This document shows positions 12,227 to 24,892 of a stretch of DNA of 64,000 nucleotides, one piece after another. The notes beneath the pieces were generated by a model. That model worked only from the letters and a program-made list of their open reading frames with translations, ran no database searches and had not been told where the DNA came from. The DNA is from Cyclina sinensis (lineage: Eukaryota > Mollusca > Bivalvia > Venerida > Veneridae): contig JAAONU010000014.1 in NCBI GenBank assembly GCA_012932295.1, positions 2,622,501-2,686,500 of the forward strand, in the 5' to 3' direction. A program made the translations under genes and the position numbers. Numbering within the stretch: the first letter of the stretch is position 1; each line of letters starts with the position of its first letter.

Positions 12227-15029
12227 TAAACTAACTTGAAAATAGAAATTGTACAAAATCTGTCGTTTTAATGCAATAATAATGATATGAGTCTGTCTTT
12301 GTGAATACAGACACAAGGATGAATTTGAAGAACATTCTTACTTTGCTGGAGTCAATTCAGCCGTTATAGTTACAAAAAACATATCTGTTCACTACGCCAC
12401 TTAACAGTTAATCCATGAATATGATAGAGTACCAGTTGTACTCCGGGTGTTATCTAGTGCAGACAAATTACAAAATATTTGAAATGATGTAATACCATAC
12501 TGTGAAATGTGGAATTCGAACAAAGATACATGTAAGGTTTTATTTTTCGGATGTCGATACCATAGGAATTGTTATTTCAAAATCGAGGACAAGTATCTTG
12601 GTATATTTTCCACCAAATCTGGGAATATTATGCATACAAGAAAATATTTAGTAGTAAAGCCCTTCATCTATAATAGGACAATGCGTACTCCATAGTTGAT
12701 TACCTATCTGAAGCACTGTCAGGTCGGCAGCTCTCTTTGTTCCAATTTCAGAAATACACTCACACTGTATTACTTCTACTGCTACACAAAAATTCGTTTC
12801 TCGTTTCCTTCCAGAGACGGTAATTCCTTAAATATAATTTTCTCTTAAACACAGACCGGGGAAAAAGCAAGATTACGAGGTGATTTTAAATAATTTATAA
12901 TGACCATTCTCTTCTACAGTTCTCTTCTACAGAAATAACCGTCCATGGATCTCAAATTCTTATTCTCTGTGGGGAGAAAAACATATTCTTGGAACTGTCA
13001 TTCAAGGTTTAAATTTGAAATGTTGACATGGGTTGGGCTGCCTAGAAACTTTGGAAAGTAAACTTAGCAACCCTTTTCAAACTTTCCGATCAGTGAAGTC
13101 ATCCTTGTTTCAATTTACTTAATTTGCTATTGATGTTTCCAAAATGTTCCTTGGTCAATCGCAGCAAATCTATATAAAGTATAGTATTTAATGTACGTTG
13201 AAGGCTTATGACCACTGCATGTGCATGTGTGATGGTATTTTCTTCATGCAGACAATATAAACAATGAAAACAACATTTCTTCAAGAAATAGATTGAAAAT
13301 CTGAGTTTGTAAAAATTGGATTATATCCTGTCTATCATGGTTGCGCAACCAGGATAGAATAGAAAAAAGACACAAAACAGTAGGAATTAAACAGACTAAA
13401 ATCATTAAAAGGGTATAGATTGTTGAAATAAAGCAAAAGTAGACATTTGGAATATTCAACTGCTGAATTGTGTCGCAGACGAAGAACACTTGATTATTAT
13501 CCCAATTTTTAATTTTAAAGGGAGACAATATGCCATTTTCATAAAAAGTGAAAGATCAAATGATTTTTATGAGAATATAGTCATTCATATCTGGTCATTT
13601 TGTTGAAGAAAAAAGTGAATTCACATGATTTCACAAGTTCAATAAAAGTGATTACAACATGGATATAATTCAAATGTCCCCCCTTTAAAATCGTTTTACC
13701 TCCTATCTGTAAATAACTTGATTATATCATCAAAATGTACAACATGTACTACACACGTGTACAATTTTTTAGGTTAGTTCATACACTTATTATTTATCTT
13801 ATTTCAAAACCATGTGCGCCGCCTTTGATCCTTTGCATCAAAATTAATCTTGTTTTGTATTGGGTACATGTGAATATTGTGTAGCACTCCTTTTGTATTG
13901 GGTACATTTGAATATTGTGTAGTGCTTAACTTCTCATACTTGCCATTATAAACACTGGTTTTGAAAGAACTAAAATTACATCTATGGCAGCCATAATTAT
14001 AATGTCAGATATAAGTGAGGTTATTTTTTGCTGAGGAAAAAAGAGGAATTAGATTTTTGCGGTTAAAAATTTGTCCGCTATTTTGAATTTTCGTCTGCAT
14101 GCTCTTACAGTGTTATTGCCTGTTGGTGTTAACAACATGCTTTCCGACAACAAATCTTTAGTACTTATTTTCTTGTGCTATTCATTCACGGGAAACATTC
14201 TCATCTTACAACGAGCTTTTAGAAGTTGTCACTATAAGCAATAGCTGATGGCACTCCATAATCTCTAGGTGACTTCAAACAAGGAAGGTACTGCCTATTT
14301 TAAATACAGCTCCCCTATGGGCTATATAAGACAGAGCATAAAAGCGTATGATATATGGATGTTATTTTAGAAACCAAACACAATAAGTTATAAATTGCTG
14401 CTGGTTAATAGCTTGACTAGACGGTAAAATTAAGTTATACGTTTAGCAGAATTCTGTAGACAGAAAGAAAAGAAGGTAAAACATACAAGAATAAAAAGAA
14501 AGAAAAAAGGCATATTCATGTTTGTTTCAAATTCTTCAAATTTAAGTATGCCATTAAATAGACATAGCACTACTTTCTACAACGGACAATTTTGGCATTA
14601 CTTCCAAGGACACACATAAATTTTCAGTAAAATATTCAATTTATATGTTTTATATCCGCCAAGAGAATTATTCTTGTCTGATATCGCCTTTTGATGTTAT
14701 TTTCGATTTTTCTTTGGAGTATTCATGTCTGTTGTTATATCAATATGAGCTAAGTCATGTGATATGATACCTTGATCAGACAGGTCATGTCAGTCTAAGA
14801 TCTTGAAACTAATCTAGATTATCTGCTCTAACTTCTTTGACAAAAGTGCATGTAATTTCTTCCGTAGGATGTAAAGTTTTGAAATATGTAGAATATGATG
14901 TGACACCAAAATGTGTTTGTGTAAAGAGTACATCCATACTTAGAATGTTTGAGTTAATTACTACAAACGTTTTTTTTTTCTCGATTTCATCAAATAAACT
15001 TTTGCATTTTTTTATCAGACAAAACACAG
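12227..15029. other. Intergenic; 38-bp direct repeat
   Basis: No supported gene. A direct duplication of about 38 bp, beginning TTTTGTATTGGGTACAT, lies at 13853-13890 and 13891-13927 with only a few differences. The open frames on the minus strand at 13099-13528 and on both strands near 14809-15043 are AT-rich and motif-free. Confidence 0.5.
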
Positions 15030-16045
15030 TCATTATGATTTAATGTGTCGGATTTGGTGTCCACTATGTCTCTTTGGAACTGATTTAATCCATTTGAAAT
15101 TATTTGGCAGAAATGTTAACCATAACGAGACGTTTTGCAGTGTGAAGGTTCCGTCTTTCTCAAATCAAGGTCACACGTAGTCATTATAATTTAATGTGAA
15201 AATTTTTGCTTCTCATCTGTATCTCTAGAACTGATTTTATCAAATTGCAACTCTTTGGCAGAAATATCAACCATAATTAGAATATGTGCACAACACAGGT
15301 TCCGCTTCCTCGAATCAAGGTCAATTGCAGAATGAGTTATTATGATGTAATTTGTCAAGTTTTAGGAAATTGGAAATATGTGACAGAAATGTTAACCATA
15401 ATAAGACAATGTGCAGAGCACAGGTTCCGGCTTCTTTGAATTAAAGTCATACGTATTCATTATGATTAAATGTGTCAAATCTTGAGTCCGCTCTATACCT
15501 CATGAACCGATTTAAGGAAATTGAAACTACTTGGCAGAAATGTTAACCAAATTGAGACAATGTGCAGAGCGCAGGTTCCAGCTTGTTGAGGTCAAGGTCA
15601 AGGTTAGTAATGTATCAAAAATTTGTGTCCGTTTTGTATCTCTTGAACCGATTGAAGGAGAGTGAAATTTTTGGCAGAAATCGTAATCATACTGAGACAA
15701 TGTGCAGAGCGCAGGTTCAGCATGTTCAGTTCAGGGTAAAGGTTACACTGTCATTCTGATTTTATGTTTAATATTTGTTGTCCGTCCGCTCTGTATCTCA
15801 TGAACCGATTGAAGGTAATTGAAGGTAGTTTGCAGAAATCATAACCATTATAAAACAATGTGCAGAGTGCAGATTCCAAGGTCAAGGTCACGCTTAGTCA
15901 TTCTAATTTAATTTTTGATATTTTGTATTTGTTGTGTATCTCTTGAACCGATTAAAAGAAATCAAAAATAATTGGCAGATATGATAACCATACTGAAACG
16001 ATGTGCAGAGCAAAGGTTCAGCTTATTCAGATCAGGATCAAGGTC
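15030..16045. repeat. Diverged ~145-bp tandem repeat, about 7 copies
   Basis: Landmarks recur in the same order about every 125-155 bp: GTCATTNTGATTTAATGTGTC, CTCTGTATCTCNTGAACCGATT, TTGGCAGAAATGTTAACCAT, GACAATGTGCAGAGC and AGGTTCCG followed by a CAAGGTCA word. TTGGCAGAAAT-type words sit near 15104, 15253, 15379, 15533, 15671, 15819 and 15972. Copies are quite diverged, so the array is old. No open frame persists through it. Confidence 0.75.
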
Positions 16046-18106
16046 ACTCTTGTCTTGTTTTCTTTCTCTTTTTTTGGTATAATTTGAGAAATTTTGTATC
16101 TTTCTAGCCACTCAGCATTCTTATCTTGAACTGGTTGTTTAATTCGCTGTAGAAACTTGAAGCACACACTAACCATAAAATCTGCTGGATTGGCTTTTAG
16201 TAAGGTAAAACATGTCTTAAGAATTAATCAGTAAGCAATAAACATTTCAAGCTTATTTGCAGATATTGTTATAATATTTTCTTTATAAAGAAACAAGATC
16301 TTATCATGTTTCATGTTGATAAGTGTTTATTAGTTTTGAAAAAAGGTCTTTTTTGTATGTTATAACTTCATCCTTCGAAATTTGCCTGGCTAGCGGAACT
16401 GCCTATAGACATAGATCAATACAGTTGATCTCCTAAATAAAAGGCGAAAAGAAAACAACAACGTGTTTTTGTATTTCTTATAACTTTATTACACCGGTTT
16501 TTCTGAAGAAATGGCAATTATACAGGCCTTTTAAATACGAAATCCCTGACGATTGCATGTTAATGGAGACAGCTATTTAAAAGACGATTACTTACTTACT
16601 TAAAGTAAGCAGGAATATCTAATAAAAAATAGGCGACTTTTTAAGCTTTTAAAAAGAGACTAAATTGATGGATTCTGTCTGCGGTTTAAGACTAAAAATG
16701 TTAAAATAGCGCACCGATTTTAAAATTTGTGATTAATGATGTCTGATTACCTTAACTGTCTGTAAAAGGGTTGTTTTCTCGTTTAGTGCATTTAGAATTC
16801 TGAAACTTATCTATTTATGTACTTTTCTGGATTTTATCATAGCTCAATTTACGTCGTTTTTAGATTTAATGGTATTATTAATCGTTTCGTTTCATTTGTC
16901 TTCTATTTTGTTTGTTTTCGCTTTATATTATTCTAGAAATATACATGTATTCCAGTAGGTGCGTCCTCACTCACGTATTCAAGATCATGTCGAAGCTATT
17001 TCCAATATAGTTATTGGTTAGGCAAATTCAAATATAAACATATTGTCTATAGAATGAAACGGATGTTTGATTGTCTCGTCAGCTCGCAAGTCCCATTTCA
17101 GAGTGATTATCGACTGAAATAATATGAAATAATCCTTTATCGATCTACGTTGAGAAAGTTATCAAAGCCGTTTAAATAATTATATTCTTTGAGAATGATC
17201 CTAACTATGTTTCATTGTGAATCAGCAACTTTTTAAAAAGAATTCAAGACTGATTAAATTTAAGACAACAAGATTAAAGTTTATCTGCAATAAGTGATGA
17301 CAGAAATGTCTTGAAAAAGAGACTCCGCTTTTTGATACGTTTCATGTCCGATAATAAAACTCAAATTGCTCTAAGCCCATATGGGAACTCATTACTTGTT
17401 TAATAGCCTGCTTTATTTAAAAGTCAAGGATTTATTTCAAACGATTTCAGAATATTATATGTATGTTTGTTCATCTCAGACATATAACGAACTAAGAAAT
17501 TATAGTTTTTTGAAATGGGAAAATTCCGAAGAAGATTTAAAGTCTAAGTATTTCGTCACTGATAAAACTGAAAGTATTTAGATAATGATAGATTGAAAGA
17601 TATTTGTTTTATCTTTGAAATATTGTAATATTTGAAATATAATAATTTATTTCGTTTTCAATGTTAATTTTTCATAAGTCTGATTTTATAGTATCTATAT
17701 TAATGATATTCAAGAACGGGTTGCACTATTATTTACTTAAAGCAAGGATCGAAATATCAATACAAATTATAACCTAATTTGATGAAACTTTTAATCAGAT
17801 ACACCACTTTATCCTATTTTGATAGATTCTGTCAAATGAGTCAAAACATGATAAACATGAAGTATTTGAAGATTATTTATTCCATTTTATTTCTGATTCA
17901 TAATCCTGTTAAGTGGTTAAGCGTTTTGGCGACTATTTATGATATAAATATGAAGCATCTATAAATCAGTTACAGATTAACTGTTTTTGAACTTTAGGAA
18001 GTATAGACGTTATGTGCTTAAAACACAGTTATCTTAAATTGACTTATAAAACGTTAATTAATCCCCAATTGTCAGGCACGTGTTCGTCATTCCGTCCAAT
18101 AACGGT
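16046..18106. other. Intergenic, no gene seen
   Basis: AT-rich. The open frames at 17381-17581 and 17779-17964 have no motif support. Confidence 0.5.
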
Positions 18107-19165
18107 TTCTGTCACAAACATGAGTATAAAACCTTTGTTGGCACCATATTTCTGTCACAAATATGTGTATAAAACCTTTGTTCGCACCACATTTCTGTCA
18201 CAAATATGTGTATAAAACCTTTGTTGGCACCATATTTCTGTCACAAACATGAGTATAAAACCTTTGTTGGCACCACATTTCTGTCACAAGCATGAGTATA
18301 AAACCTTTGTTGGCACCATATTTCTGTCACAAACATGAGTATAAAACCTTTGTTGGCACCATATTTCTGTCACAAACATGAGTATAAAACCTTTGTTGGC
18401 ACCACATTTCTGTCACAAACATGAGTATAAAACCTTTGTTGGCACCATATTTCTGTCACAAACATGAGTATAAAACCTTTGTTGGCACCACATTTCTGTC
18501 ACAAATATGTGTATAAAACCTTTGTTCGCACCACATTTCTGTCACAAACATGAGTATAAAACCTTTGTTCGCACCATATTTCTGTCACAAATATGTGTAT
18601 AAAACCTTTGCTTGCACCCCATTTCTGTCACAAGCATGAGTATAAACCTTTGCTTGCACCCCATTTCTGTCACAAACATGAGTAAAAAACTTTTGTTGGC
18701 AACACATTCATGTGACAAACATGAGTTGTATCATTTGCTTGTACCATATTTCTCTTACAAACATGAGTATAAAAACTTTGCTTCTATCACATTTCTGTCA
18801 CAAACATGGGTACAAAACATTTTCTTGTGCAAAATTATTAAATAAAGTAAGTAAAAACCCATTCCTTTTACAAACACGATTGTTAAATCTTTGCTAGCAC
18901 AAAGATTTCAGTCACAAACATAAACATGAAACTTTTGCTTGTACAACATTTCTGTCACAACATGATTATAGACCTCTGCTTGTACCACATTTCTGTCGCA
19001 AACTTGAGTATTAAACCTTTGCGTGTACCACATTTCTGTCAAAAACATGAGTATAAAACCTATGCTTGTACCACTTTTTTTAAATGTGTATACAACCTTT
19101 GCTAGTACCACATTTCTTTTTTTAATAAGTATAAAACCTTTGCTTGTACCATATTTTTGTCATAG
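18107..19165. repeat. 43-bp tandem repeat array, ~24 copies
   Basis: The unit is about 43 bp with core words CATGAGTATAAAACCTTTG, TTGGCACCATATTTCTG and TCACAAA. Copies at 18240-18540 are almost identical, while copies after about 18700 accumulate substitutions and small deletions, so the array decays toward its right side. Two unit variants alternate irregularly (ACATGAGTAT and ATATGTGTAT; CCATAT and CCACAT). Because 43 is not a multiple of three, the open frames inside are accidental. There are no unique spacers, so it is a minisatellite and not a CRISPR-like array. Confidence 0.9.
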
Positions 19166-22100
19166 AAATATTTTATTGAAACCAAATGTAAATTACTCTG
19201 ACGCTAATGACTGCTATAACTGTACGGAACTTAGTTTTGCTTGGAAAAACTCCGTTTCGTTGTTTGTAACTAAGAATAGACTAAATGAATTGAAATGTCT
19301 TAAGAGGAATAATCGTTAATTGTTGAATTTTATTCCGACATCACTAAAAGACTTCATATTATTTAAGTTTGCTTCACCTTGAGAAGCGGCCTTAATCAAA
19401 TTATTCAGTAATGTAACTTGTATTTGCCACTCTGGAAATATCTTTATTGTTTGGCACATCAATATATTCGGCTAATCAGTAAGGATTTTATGGCTACAGA
19501 TATGGCAGACATGTGATGCACCTTACTATTTTTGGACATTGATGTTTAATTTAGTACGTCATGAATCGCTTCCCGAAAAAGGCGTGTTATCTGTCGAATT
19601 ATCCATTTCAGTAAAACTGTTGGTTGTTTAATGTTTCTATTTAAATTTCAACAGTTAAAAGATGTGAATCTTTTGTTTTAGATGAACTGCTATAACACTA
19701 ACAAGCTAAGCGGAAACCAAACCTTTTGAAATAATTTTATGAGAGTTCCTTTGCAACAACATAATTTGTAAATAGGGTATACACGATTCGGCATTTATAT
19801 CTAAAGAAAATAATGCATTTTCTTGTCATTGTGTTATAAAAAGTTAACCCTTTGTTAGCATGCCATTACTGTAGTATCATGCACTTTCTGCTATTTTAAG
19901 CTATTTTAACTATCTGGGAAAAGATAGCGTTCTGAAATATATTTGAATATGTCTTAGTTGATACTATTACTTTTATTATTATTATTATAATTATTATAAG
20001 CCATGTCTCCCCCAAGTTAACACGAGTTAAGAAATGTATTGATGATTAATACTTTTGTTACAACGTTTCGCTTTTTATGGATGATTTTGTGAATAGTATT
20101 GTTTTAAGACCAATCTCGCTGAAGTACACGATCTCCCTATGGTTAGCATCGCGATTTTTAGGATATATGATCTTAATTAGAATGGTTTTAAGAGCACAAC
20201 TTCTTTATAGAAAATACTGATATCACTTGTTTCAGCAAAGCTCTTTTCTAACTTTCCTCTGTGATTCAAGCTTTTTGAGAAAATTTGGCAGTTTCAGTTT
20301 TAAAATGTTGTGTTTTGATGCTTTTCAGTTTTATGTCAGGCGGCAGATCAAATACAAATCGTTTATTGTGCAGTGGCTTTTGGCGTATTAAAAATTACTT
20401 ACATTGGAGTAGGTTCAATGAAGGTTAATGAAATATATTCATAACTTTTAATGTACCCGTGAAAGCTTTTGATTATAGATTGCTTTTGTTTTCATTCCAC
20501 TTTCATAAATATCGCCTTCTCGGATTCAAAAGTACAGTAAACAACCTTGAAGAGATTATAAGATTATGGAAGACGATTGTGTTTTTACAAAACTCCTTCC
20601 TGAAATTACTTTACGAGCTGTCGCCTTACATGGACGAGACACCAATCCAAGCAAATTATATTATACTTTTGTGAAAGTTTTCTTTCTACATAATAACCTT
20701 TGATCTTAAATTTTAAATTCAATTTTCGGGATTCAGGAAACGCGCCATTAACGATGTTTTCTACATTTCTTCAAAGATGTCCTTGAAATAAGGTAGGCTT
20801 TTATTGCGAAATTTACTTTTGCAATAAATCCTTTGAGTGTTAACCATAGAAAAAGTATAACCGTTCACAAATAGATTCGTAGTGGAAATAAGACATTTTG
20901 ACAAAAAGGGTTTACATTCTTATCATTTGTATTTAGACTATTCTTTGTCCTTTTTACCAAATTTTTGTGACTTTCGAAAATCAAGAAAGATATTTATTTA
21001 TATAAATGATATCAACATTGTACACATGTACAATGCCATTGACACACACACGCACGCACGCGCGCGCGCGCAACTGAAAAGTTTCAATTTCAATTTTTGT
21101 AAATTTTATCACAGGTGTAAAATTTCTATAACATGAAACGATCAAAATTAAATAATGCATGATGTTGATAAGAATATATTTTATTATTATCTAAGTGTTG
21201 TTTAGTTTTGCTACAAATACCCATCGACACTTAAATTTCTAGAGGTAAAATATCTTTCGTACTAACTGTAAAATAATCACGTTATATTTAATGTAAACTA
21301 TAGTTAGTTTTATCACAGTTTGTATTCACGACAAAGATTTTATCTGGTTATGCTATAGGTGGTAAATTTCTACCTTCATAAACTTTTCATTGACCAAAGC
21401 GTCTTAGCAAGTTATTCAAACATGTTCTGTAAGAAAGACTATTTATTTGAAATCAGAAACGATTTTATCACTTAATAATCATTTGACAAACTAATACTGA
21501 CAGGGGATGAAAATCACTTTTGATTGGACGAAATGTCTACAGCTTGAATATTTGTTCTTCCAAACACGTCATTTTTGATATGTTTGTCTTGTCGTTATTT
21601 TAGGGATTAGCTGAAAAGCTTATAATTGTGAAATTTTGTGTGAAGCAGGCGATTAGGGTCCATAATTACGTCAGCTAAAGAGTAAATGAAGGAAATTTTG
21701 TGAAATTTTGGAGTTTTGTTACGAATTCTGTTGGCCAGTAAGGATAACAGATATTTTGGGTTACATGAACGTGAAGATAAATCATTTCTGCGTCGCTTGA
21801 CATCAGTTATCTATATGATATACACTGAACGAGAAAAATACGCGATGTAAATCAACGCGTGTTGAATGTTTACATGTGACAAACATTTATATCTTTATAT
21901 TTACATGCATATAAGTGAATTTTAGCAATTATTTAAACGTTCTCAGACAGCACCAAACTTGGTATATGAGTGCCTTATGTCTTCGCATTTGTGAAACAAG
22001 TACTATTTCTTTACTCCAAGTGTCTGTGGTTTCACCCCCGTGTTCTGTACATTATTCATGTTTCACCCCCCCCCCCCCCCCCGAATAACGAGTCAATAAT

Positions 22101-22756
22101 ATGATGTATATCATCAGTAAATTGTGGGGTTTATTCCTTTAAATATAGAAAAAAACATGCTGAACTTACTTTCTAGCCCCTTTTCTACATTTTAGTGCAC
22201 GGGGATAAAAAAAAACTAAAACCGCCACTCTTATCTCGAATGAATCTGCAATATCTTTCAGTTGAAAATGTTTAAAAGACTTTAATCTTTAGAAACCAGG
22301 CCAATATTTGCCAGATTTTATACTGAAAACAAATTTAACGAATTATCGATAGGATAGCACAAACTTCTTCTATCTATGATATAATTTAACTTTCAAACTA
22401 AAATGCATGTGATCCAACATTTCACAAATATGTCACGTTATGTACATCCACACAGATAATAAAATATCAAGGTATCATGATCTGGTCTGGTTCAAGTACT
22501 TTCCGTTTATCAGTAAGGGTAATCATTACATGCTTTTACATGCCAAGTAATAAATTACCCGCTTTAAAGAATAACAGTTTTATAATATTCTCAAATAGTT
22601 TACATAGAAAACTCGTGCGTTAAGGTTTAGATGTCAAAGTAAGTTTGGAAAAGCATTGTGGTCGGATTTTTACTATCAATAGTGGAATAACTAATAGCGG
22701 TGTACTTCAGTTTATGATTACAGTAACATAAGTGACAAGTCATCAAAACCTTCAAG
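19166..22756. other. Intergenic with simple repeats
   Basis: No gene supported. It holds a CA/CG alternating tract at 21042-21071 (alternating purine-pyrimidine, prone to Z-DNA) and a run of 17 C at 22066-22082. The bases just before 22757 should contain the promoter and 5'UTR of the first mucin-like gene, but I see no TATA box or other element I would defend. Confidence 0.5.
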
Positions 22757-23425
22757 ATGAAAGTTCCTTCTCCTTGCAATCAACTGATAGTGCTAATTGT
22801 GTCGTTTCTATGTTTTCGAACGATTCACATGGCTTCATCTGCACCAGGTCAAGCAACAGTCAGTGTCCAGTTAACTTCACAAAGAGATAACAACACAACG
22901 GGAACAACTACAACCCAAAATGGAACGGTTGATACCTCTGATGGAAGCATAGCTTCAACATCAACAACAACTGGAAATTCAACAACAACTGGAAATTCAA
23001 CAACAACTGAAAATTCAACAACACCTGCAGATTCAACAACAACTACAGATTCATCAACAACAACTGAAAATTCAACAACAATTGAAAATTCAACAACAAC
23101 TGAAAATTCAACAACAACTGGAAATTCAACATCAACTGAAAATTCAACAACAAATGGAACATCAACGACAAATGGAATATCATCAACCCCCAAACCCAGC
23201 TCAACATCGGGGTCAACAGAAGCATCAGTGTCCGAAAAACAGTCATCCAACTATTACGAAGGAGTCGAAGCAGTTGCTGCAGTGTCTATTGTAATTATCA
23301 GCTTAATAGTCATTGCTATTGTTGCTTTTCTTGCTCGGTATGAAAGACAAAAGGACAAAATTCACAAAGATGTAAATACTGGACACAATAATGATACTTT
23401 TGAAATGACAGAAACAAATAAGTAA
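22757..23425 (+). CDS. Small mucin-like type I membrane glycoprotein (A)
   Basis: A single-exon frame of 222 codons. Residues about 1-28 form a signal peptide (basic start, then LIVLIVSFLCF). Residues about 30-165 are almost entirely Thr/Ser/Asn/Gly, with repeated TENSTT or TGNSTT hexapeptides in which each NST is an N-glycosylation sequon within Ser/Thr-rich O-glycosylation sequence. YYEGVEAVAAVSIVI opens a transmembrane segment (about 170-194), followed by LARYERQKDK and a ~30-residue polar tail. The inferred role is a short surface mucin or sialomucin-like protein. No enzymatic domain or known family is recognised. Its neighbour at 24893 has the same layout and a related membrane block, so the two look like tandem duplicates. 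No AATAAA follows closely; ATTAAA occurs at 23636. An upstream non-coding exon cannot be excluded. Confidence 0.75.
   Translation: MKVPSPCNQLIVLIVSFLCFRTIHMASSAPGQATVSVQLTSQRDNNTTGTTTTQNGTVDTSDGSIASTSTTTGNSTTTGNSTTTENSTTPADSTTTTDSSTTTENSTTIENSTTTENSTTTGNSTSTENSTTNGTSTTNGISSTPKPSSTSGSTEASVSEKQSSNYYEGVEAVAAVSIVIISLIVIAIVAFLARYERQKDKIHKDVNTGHNNDTFEMTETNK
22966..23160 (+). repeat. 18-bp coding minisatellite (NSTT repeat)
   Basis: Roughly ten tandem copies of an ~18-bp unit such as ACTGAAAATTCAACAACA lie in the ectodomain of the first mucin-like gene. The unit length is a multiple of three, so copy-number change adds or removes hexapeptides without a frameshift. Long open frames on the minus strand here (22849-23250) merely mirror this repeat. 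Confidence 0.8.
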
Positions 23426-24892
23426 AGTGCTTCATATTTCTTTTATAAAACAATAAGGAGTGTTAGATTAGTGCTTTGTCAAAAAAAATGAAATGGTTTT
23501 CCAAATGATTCAGCGAGAAATTTAAAATGTGATATATTTGTCGAAAAATTTGTTGAATTAGAAGTTCTTACATTCATATTTCCTATCAATAATTCATAGA
23601 TATTTTAGCTAAGCAAAAAAAATGTTTTCAGGAAAATTAAAAAACAAATGAACAAACAAAATGTTAAAATATCTACTAAATGCTTTATATTCAATTTGTT
23701 GAAATCATCTGTGACTGTATATTTGTATTAGCCAAGTTGGACGATATTTAATGAAGTACGTTGACATTTATTATCTCGGTTTTTGTTTAAAATCGATGTA
23801 AAGCAGGTACTTCCTGATTGATATCGATCAAATTCTTTATCGCAAGTAATTTCGAAATTATATCAACAAGTCTTATCAGGCGTTTTATATTGGCATTAAG
23901 GCAACGTAACTGGTAATGTTAAAACAAAGTTTTCAGGCAACATATTACGTGACTGTTATATGAATATTGTACTCCAAAATCACATCTATGACCTCTAATC
24001 TGTTTTGACAAATTTGAAAACAAGAAATTCATTTACGTAAAGTTTCAAGTAATCAAAGCTCTACCGGAATTCATTTTTTTCAACTATTTCCAATGTATTT
24101 TTTTCTTAAATCTCATAATTCTTGTTCTGTATCATTCTTACTAAAGATGACAATCACTACAATAATGTTTTATGGTTAAATAGGAATTATTATGTATGTA
24201 TGAGCACACTTAGTGAAGACCACGATGTTGTCAAATGTCACATTCACTGTTTTAAAGCTTCTCATTGTTTAGTCTGACAGTCAGTTTTAATCTATCCTGC
24301 GAAATAGTATTGACACATAATCGTGTTTTCGAAAATATCATTTTTCTCTTATAAATGAGATTTTGCGAGGCCTATTTGAAAAAAAAAAAACAAAATCCGG
24401 CGTATGAACTACTGTCACAATCGCCTAAATAATTGGGAGTTATCAAAAACGTAAAACAAACCTTAAATTGTCAAAAAGGGGTAGTAATTTAATCTAAATT
24501 TGTATCAGTAACATGTAAGTGTACAGTTGATTGCTGTGAGAGAACATTTAACATACAGTCAAACATTATCTTAAATGAAAAAGCTTATCAAATGGCGATA
24601 GTCGCTATCTCGGCCGGTTGAAGGACTTCCATGAAACAACCTGTGTTTTGTAAGTACTTTATTGATAGTCACCAAGTTATTCAATTAGTTACTCTAGGAA
24701 GTGTTTAAACTATTCTTCAAACTACTCTTCTGCTCCCCATTGGCACACCAGGAGCTTTTCAATTATGCAAGACTGAATTATTGGAGTGCATAGTGACTTC
24801 ATTTAGTATATGCAGTTTAACTGATAAAGTGAGTTGACTGTGATTCATTACAGTGTTTTTGAAGGAATAAACGGATTAAATTCATTTCAAAT
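23426..24892. other. Intergenic between the two mucin-like genes
   Basis: AT-rich spacer of ~1.5 kb with the 3' flank of gene A and the presumptive promoter of gene B. No open frame, tRNA or recognisable transposon was seen. Confidence 0.5.

Noticed and set aside
13244..13528. Small hydrophobic membrane protein on the minus strand
   Set aside because: Hydrophobicity comes from T/A-rich sequence read in frame; no signal, conserved motif or neighbouring exon.
18107..19165. CRISPR-like array
   Set aside because: The repeats are contiguous 43-bp units without unique spacers, in a eukaryotic genome; it is a minisatellite.
22849..23250. 133-codon Val-rich open frame on the minus strand
   Set aside because: Mirror of the Thr-rich minisatellite in the first mucin-like gene; no start context or domain.
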